From: Muscardinus avellanarius
Taxonomy: Eukaryota; Chordata; Mammalia; Rodentia; Gliridae
NCBI GenBank assembly: GCA_963383645.1
Contig: OY726558.1
Location: forward strand, 180,235,634-180,299,633
DNA: 64,000 nt
Direction: 5' to 3'
Shown: piece after piece, positions 57,925 through 64,000 of the stretch
Numbering within the stretch: position 1 is the first letter of the stretch
Layout of the letters: every line of letters begins with the position of its first letter
Translations under genes and position numbers: made by a program
Notes under the pieces: model-generated
What the model saw: only the letters and a program-made list of their open reading frames with translations
Told to the model about the DNA's origin: nothing
Database searches by the model: none

Positions 57925-58072
57925 AGAAGAAGAAAAAGAAGAAAGAAGAAGAAGAAGAAGAAGAAGAAGAAGAAGAAGAAGAAGAAGAAGAAGGAGGAGG
58001 AGGAGGAGGAGGAGGAGGAGGAGGAGGAGGAGGAGGAGGAGGAGGAGGGGGAGGGGGAGGGGGAGGAGGGAG
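57925..58072. repeat. (GAA)n-(GGA)n-(GGGGGA)n purine tract
   Basis: About 148 bp are pure purine on the plus strand: GAA units to about 57992, GGA units to about 58047, then G-runs with A. Long frames of Arg, Leu, Pro or Ser across it are artefacts. The mirror-like polypurine sequence could form triplex (H-) DNA. Confidence 0.95.
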
Positions 58073-58192
58073 GATATGTATACATATATGCACATTTATA
58101 CGCATAAATATGTATATGCTTATAACATATGTAAAACAAAAATATAAGAAAATCATAAATCACTATCTTGCTCTGAAATTTCAGGGCTTTAA

Positions 58193-58400
58193 GGCCGGGC
58201 GTGGTGGCGCACGCTTGTAATTCCTGCGCTTGGGAGACGGAGACAGGGGGATCACGCAGGTTCGAAGTCAGCCGCGCTGGCTTAAGAGACCCTGTTTCCA
58301 AGTAAAAAATATATAAAATAGGTCTGGGAGTGTAACCCGAAGGTAGAAGGGTTTCCAGGAAACCCCAGTACCACCAAAAAAAAAAAAAAAAAAAATTTTT
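58193..58400 (+). mobile_element. Young-type composite SINE with TSD
   Basis: It runs from 'gccgggcgtggtggcgcacg' to 'gaaaccccagtaccaccaaa' with an A tail of about 20. The direct repeat tttcagggcttt is at 58179-58190 and 58401-58412. Confidence 0.92.
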
Positions 58401-58412
58401 TTTCAGGGCTTT

Positions 58413-59542
58413 CTCTTACACGCTCAGTGAAAATCTATGACCATAAAGTCTCTATGTTATCTCAGATCCCCCTGTTTTTTCTTCTACTTCTTCCTATTTT
58501 TTCTTCTACTTCTTCATCCGTAGGCTGATGCAATGTAGTGACTTATTTCAAACCAACAAGATTTAATTTGGTTCCAAATATCAGTGTTTGTACAATGTAG
58601 CAGCCAAAAGAAGTTTAGGTAATGGTTTCATCTAAGAGAAAAGAGAAGTTGTCTCCTCCTGTAGTTTTGCCCGGTGCACGTGGTTCCTTTCAGTTTGTCC
58701 CCCGCTGCTAATTTGAAACCAGGACAATTTCATACAATTTCAGTTCCATATGTGTTTATTTTCCTTTATATATTTATACTTTGAATAAGAGCTGAAGGCA
58801 GAGATGTAGTCAGTATTATCAGTTTACTTTTTCCATCTTACACAGAAAACCAAAATGAATTTATAAGATTAATTTAAAAGGTTTTGCATTTTAGTCTTAC
58901 TCATTAATACAAATGAATATCAAATTCATTTACTTGGAAAAGTACATTCTAAATGAAAACATACGAAGTGTTTCTTTAATTATCTACATTTCCATAGTGA
59001 AACAATCACATTCTTTAGGAAATTCCCCATATAATACTCTACACACTTCTAAGAGATTTTTAATTACTGATTTAATTTTACTTCCTGTTCTGTCTGTCTT
59101 TCTGGATTACTGATTTCATCATTTGGAAAACTTGAAGCCTCTGCTAAGAATTGTTTTCAAATTTCCCATTTCCCTTAATTAATATGTAGACATAGGATTT
59201 ATACTAGTCCTTCATATTTCTAAATATGTTAAATTTCTTCACTGAGTTATACTGATTTTCTATTTGTAGTACTTTTGTTTTTTGAACTTTGGATAGCAAT
59301 TATTGTTTTAGTAGTGTATTTTAATTATATAGAATAATAGATGTCATTGTGTCATATGTATACATACATATAACATACTTTAATTATATTTATCATTCTC
59401 ATTACCCTCCTATGCTATTAGTGTTCTACCCCCTACCCTTGATCTCCTTACTCTAATAGTATCTCTGGGAAATAATATTCTTGCAAATTCTTTCGCTTAA
59501 ATAAATTCAGGTAGCAGAAGTATTTGTTAAAAATCACTGACA
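58413..59542. other. AT-rich single-copy stretch
   Basis: 58440-58710 is less AT-rich with a short duplicated 'cttctacttcttc' motif (58480-58514). No gene is recognised. Confidence 0.45.
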
Positions 59543-60260
59543 TTTTAGCAGAGTGTGGTGGTGCATACCTATAATCTTAGTACTAAGAAGGCTGAAACTA
59601 GTACTGCAGGTTCAAGATTAGCCTCAGCAACTTAGTGAGACCCTCAGCAACTTATTAAGACTCCCTTTCTTTCTTTTCTTCCTCTCTTTCTTTCTCTCTT
59701 TCCTTCCTTCTTTCCTTCCTTCCTTCCTTCTTTCTTTCTTTTTCTTTTTCCCTTTTTTTTTATAGTACCAGGGACTGAACCCAGGAGCATTCTACCTCCT
59801 AGCTACACCCAGCCCTATTTCTCATTCTTTAATTTTGAAACAGCTTTTCACTAGGTAGCAGAGGGCCTCATTAAGTAGCTGAGACTTGCCATAAATTTGT
59901 GATCCCCTTGTCTGAGCCTCACAAGTACTGAGATTACAAGTGTGTGCCAATGAGTCCAGCAATAAGACTCTTCAAAAATAAAAATAAACCAGTGTGGTTG
60001 TGTATGTTTGCAATCCCAGTATTTAGGAGGCTGAGATAGGAGAGTTGAGGGTTTGCACCCAGCCTCAGCTACTTAGTGAGAATCTCTGCAGCTTAGTGAG
60101 ACCTTGTTTCAAAATGAAGAATAAAAAATAAATTTGGGAATGTAGCTCAGAGATAAAATGCCTTTGACTTAAATCCCCAGTATCAAAATAAAATAAAATA
60201 AATAAAAATAAAATGTTCCAGGGCTGTAGCTCAGAAGTAAAATGCCCCTGAAATGTTTAA
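59543..60260. mobile_element. Three nested SINEs with a CTTT/CCTT tract
   Basis: An outer plus-strand SINE begins at 59543 ('gcagagtgtggtggtgcata'). At about 59665 it is broken by a minus-strand SINE with pyrimidine tail (tract 59660-59757, SINE 59758-59961). It resumes at 59962 ('ataagactcttcaaaaataa'), is broken again by a plus-strand SINE (59989-60203) and ends with its ID half at 60215-60260 ('gggctgtagctcagaagtaa'). The imperfect TSD attaagactc / aataagactc flanks the minus-strand copy. Confidence 0.85.
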
Positions 60261-60765
60261 AGAGATAATGCAATCAAATCCTTTGTTTTAGAGGGAAAAT
60301 GGAGGCTATTGAGGAATGCCTCTAAATGGTACATAACTGCTTTCTGAATCAGACAGAACAAGCTGGTGTAGGTTATAAAACAATTAATGTTATTCATTGG
60401 GTCTAAAGTAGTAACGTGAGAGTTCAGAGCTAATAACATTTCATCACTGGAAGTAGCAAAGAACAAGATTATATTTATCAGTAAGCTCTAACAGCAAGTA
60501 CAATTTATTAGTGGAAGTTTTGTTTCTGTTATGCTGATAGAACAAATAAAATGTGTGAAGAATTAATTTTTTAGAAGACAGGTCAACAATGGAGGCATGT
60601 AGAAAGATGATACAAGACTAAGAAAAAAAAAGAAACTGCTTTAATATTAGTCACATTGACAAAGTGGGTTCTTGACATAAGTTAATCAAATTCAGTAGTA
60701 ATTTTAAAGGTCTGATTTTCATCGAATAAAATATACCATAAGTTCTAGAGGTTTTTAAAAAAATT

Positions 60766-60827
<62 letters not shown>

Positions 60828-62677
60828 TATAATTTTTATTAGTTTGTAGTCTACCACTTGTAATGGCCGGCTTCATTTACAGTATGCACTTTGCTTGAGT
60901 AGATTACCGGGAGCATCTAAAATAATTGAAGCATACCCAATATTAAATGAATACAGCAAACACTACTAATTATGAGAGCATTTTAATATTGAAGATACTT
61001 CATTATTCACTGGGCAGAGAATATAAGCATAGCCACATTACACATTTTGGTGACAAGACTTAAAACCTCTTAGTGCTAAAATTGGAAATGAGCCAACACT
61101 TCAGAAGAAAAGAAATGGAGATAAGAATCATAACATATGTCCTTAGTGAAAAATAGGACAATGTTGATAAACTAAACAATGAAATAATTGTGTATTCTAC
61201 TGCCTGCTTATATGTAATAGGGTTAAAAACTTGAGTTTACATTGAAAAAGAGATTCTAGGAGCAAAATAAAAATGTGTTAAATGTTCCCAAATCTAGATT
61301 TCAAGTCCCTATAACTAGATTTTATGTTATACAGTGGTATAATTTGACAAAGTGATAATAGACTTCAGTGAGAAAAGAACCAAATTATATTGGCTCTGAA
61401 TAGAAAATCTCATTTGAAGACTCAACTATTCCCCTGTTTGGCTATAGTACTATACTTTAATGAGAAACAGGCACTCAGATGCCAATCAGCAAGTCTAGAC
61501 ACTATTTCAACATTGTGTGACCAGATGAGAACTCTAAATTTGATTTTTGTGTTCTGAAAATTAATATTCAATGTTCATGGTGTAATTGCCCTTTGTAACT
61601 TTCTCCTATCCTGCTTTGAGCGAAAGGTAAGCATATTTCAACATGTCCTTTCTGACACTTACCCACAAATACTTTGATACTGGTGTATTTTCTATCATGA
61701 AACTCACTTACTGAAATTTCCTTCAGTGATTTCCAATTACTTTCAGATGCAACTAAAAATTCTGAATATTATCCACAGAGTTCTTCATTATTAGTTCCCA
61801 CTTAGCTTTCCAGTTTTAAGTTCTATTCATATGCAGAAATGATACTGGATATACTTAAATGCTTGAAAAACAATCATGGCACTGAGTGATGTCAGCGAGT
61901 GGCTCCACACTCTGTCAGCCATGATTGCTTTATGGCTGGAGGGTTTCTGGTTAGGGATGGGATTGAAGGAAAGGCTCGAGTTAAAGACTGTTTTCTCAGA
62001 CATCCTTCTTCTGGATTGTAGTTATACAAACATTTCCTTGAACATAGAACTGAGATAATTTTTTTCTAGTTATCAGTATCTTCAGTTTTGCTTTCTTGTC
62101 TTGAAAATCTACTCCATATCTTGCTTGCATAAAATAACTAGTATTACATAGTATTTAAGAAATTAATTAATAAGTACTACTAATTCTACACACACATACA
62201 CACACATACACATATATAATGTAATTTTAAACCTCTGGCGTCACAGTAAAACGTTTCAATTCTTAAAATACATTCTGTAACTAATTTATGATTCTCTTGC
62301 TATGATTCAGTCATTGACTATTAAACAAAATCCCTGGTTATTAATGCACAATTCACAGTTTAAGAACTGCTCTATGAAGACAGTATTTAACAGTAGTTGT
62401 TTATCTGAGTCCCTTAGTTCAATCCTCAGGATAATTAAAAAAGAAAGAAAGAAAATGGTAAGAAGAGACAACACTAAAATATATCTTTTAACCATCTCTC
62501 ATTAATCTAAGAAAAAACATAGTACACAATCTATCTTGAAAATATTGTTGAATGAGTGACTCTATATAAAATTGTTTATTGATATGAGCTTATTGGTTCA
62601 AGTATCAGCTTATGAGGCTAGATGATATGAAATTAGCTAGGTATAAAATAACGATGTGAACATAATAAAACCTGTTT
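60261..62677. other. Single-copy stretch with a TA repeat
   Basis: A (TA)n run with a short CA end is at 60764-60830. 61870-62050 is less AT-rich and non-repetitive, with a 60-codon open frame of no known motif. Short 'acacacataca' repeats lie at 62190-62215. No gene is supported. Confidence 0.5.
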
Positions 62678-62887
62678 TAACTGGGTGTGGTGGGACATGC
62701 CTTTTATCCCAGCACTTGGAGACTGAAACAGAAATATTCAGGTTTGAGACCAATCTCAGCAAATTAGTGAGGCTGTCAGCAACATAGTGAGGTCATGTTT
62801 CAAAATTTAAAAACATAATAAAATAAAGAGGGCTGAGGATGTAGCTCAGAGGTAGAATGCTCTTGGATTCAATCTCCAGTAGTGCAA
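62678..62887 (+). mobile_element. Composite SINE, moderately old
   Basis: 'aactgggtgtggtgggacat', 'caacatagtgaggtcatgtt' and 'ggctgaggatgtagctcaga' through 'caatctccagtagtgcaaaa'. The tail has become an AAAT/AATG repeat at 62885-62924. Confidence 0.9.
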
Positions 62888-62924
62888 AATAAAATAAATG
62901 AATGAATAAATAAATAAATAAATA

Positions 62925-63815
62925 CACTTTTCTCAAATGTGAAATAGTCATTGATGCTGAACCCTTCAAAGAGTTCTTTCCACTTCAAATTCTCTGTAGG
63001 ACAGATGATATTAAATAAGCTCTAAAGTATTGATAACTATACTCTCATTTCTCATGTATTTCCTCTTCCATCTTTCTCTACTTCTTTTTAAATCATCTCT
63101 ATTATGCTTTCTTCCTTTAACTCCTTCACTTCAATGTTAGACTACTTTTGATTTTTATTTATATAGAATTGGATGGTTAAATTTTCTCATCTGAGAAAAT
63201 AATGAACTAAGTAAATAATGTGTGAAAAAAGTTGAAGTGCAATAGCGATATAATTATCTTTTTGATAGGTAAATCAGAGGACCACATTTTGACTACTAGT
63301 ACTAACTGCTCTATATTTAAAATTTATAAAATTCAAATAATGCGGCATCGATTCTTGACTCAAAATTGAAGAAATAAAATCAGTATTTGAATCTTATGGA
63401 TTGCTTTGGATTTCAGTTAAACCTTGAGGTTTAGTCAAGTTCATGTGTAAAAGCTTTTTAAAAGTTACTTATTCGAAATACATAGTCATGGTTGTGGACA
63501 AATAAAAATCAAACACAAATTAGATCTATACAGTTATCAGGTAGTAAGGCCATACGTGATACCAGAATGTCTGTGTGTATTAGATTAGGTGCTTTTGTAC
63601 TTCTGAGAATGTTGATGTTAAAGTGTTAGGAAATTAGATTATGGAGCACTATAGAGACCTAAACTAACTGAAAACTGTACAAATATATGTAGAAATTTAA
63701 GAAACTGGTCAGTTCTGTGATTTGTTTCAGAAAATAAGTAGCAGAGGTAAAATCAGAATCCATTAACTGTGAACACCCAGTAGAATTCCCACTTAACCAC
63801 TCTATGAGAGATCTA
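62925..63815. other. AT-rich single-copy stretch
   Basis: No repeat family or gene recognised. Confidence 0.45.
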
Positions 63816-64000
63816 TACTAATGGTATACCATTATACCATTATACTAATATATATATACCATTACATATATAATATATATTCATATAATATATAATATAT
63901 TATATATATTTAGTATAGATATATAATATATTATATATATTTAGTATATAATATATATTTAGTATACAATCCATTAGTATAGATTATAATATATATATAT
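63816..64000. repeat. TA-rich low-complexity tract running off the window
   Basis: An imperfect ATATAATATA tract with a 'tatatatttagtata' motif repeated at about 63901, 63931 and 63951 reaches the window edge. Alternating TA sequence can form cruciforms. No element is recognised within it. Confidence 0.9.

Noticed and set aside
57829..58301. Long Leu/Pro/Ser/Arg homopolymer proteins
   Set aside because: They are translations of the GAA/GGA microsatellite.

Overview
The window is a gene-poor, AT-rich stretch of a mammalian nuclear genome, most likely a squirrel-family rodent (Sciuridae: ground squirrel, marmot or relative). The assignment rests on many short SINEs that join a B1/7SL-like left half (start GCCGGGCGTGGTGGCGCACG) to a tRNA-Ala-like ID right half, on two L1 families with rodent-like ORF2, and on abundant CA, TA and GAA microsatellites. 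I find no exon, rRNA, functional tRNA or other host gene that the sequence supports. Nearly all protein-like reading frames come from L1 ORF1/ORF2, from SINEs or from tandem repeats. The species is an inference from repeat content.

Layout. 0-5 kb: SINEs and two L1 3' ends. 5-10 kb: mostly single-copy AT-rich DNA with one ID element, CA repeats and a young SINE at 8.7 kb. 10.2-12.8 kb: an old L1 mosaic split by a SINE. 14.9-15.6 kb: a 5'-truncated L1 with a perfect 16-bp target-site duplication (TSD). 16.5-18.6 kb: an L1 with a twin-primed 5' inversion and a 12-bp TSD. 19.5-22.7 kb: a long minus-strand L1. 24.0-27.1 kb: a GC-rich composite element (below). 27.7-35.0 kb: L1 and SINE fragments. 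36.2-37.1 kb: an L1-ORF1-like piece. 37.1-37.8 and 41.3-43.0 kb: minus-strand remnants that may come from an endogenous retrovirus. 38.2-41.3 kb: L1s with inversions. 44.5-50.4 kb: an almost complete but dead L1. 50.5-57.7 kb: layered L1 fragments, an ancient unnamed repeat and a 122-bp inverted duplication. 57.7-64 kb: SINE nests, a GAA/GGA tract and TA repeats.

The most interesting object is at 24,027-27,127. It is a 3.1-kb composite element with a perfect 14-bp TSD and an A-rich 3' tail. In order it has four and a partial 124/125-bp GC-rich 5' monomers, a roughly 500-bp unique segment with a once-interrupted 125-codon reading frame, a VNTR with almost exact 100-bp periodicity, a segment with a CCAAT box and a TATA-like motif, and a 3' end like that of one of the L1 families here. 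This architecture recalls the SVA-class composite retrotransposons of apes, but the parts differ. I read it as a non-autonomous, L1-mobilised retrotransposon that I cannot assign to a family I know.

The window's 'genes' form a retrotransposon ecology. L1 ORF2 products are the probable source of the machinery that moved the SINEs, the truncated L1s and the composite element. The only near-complete L1 has lost endonuclease and reverse-transcriptase catalytic residues, so any autonomous source must lie elsewhere in the genome.
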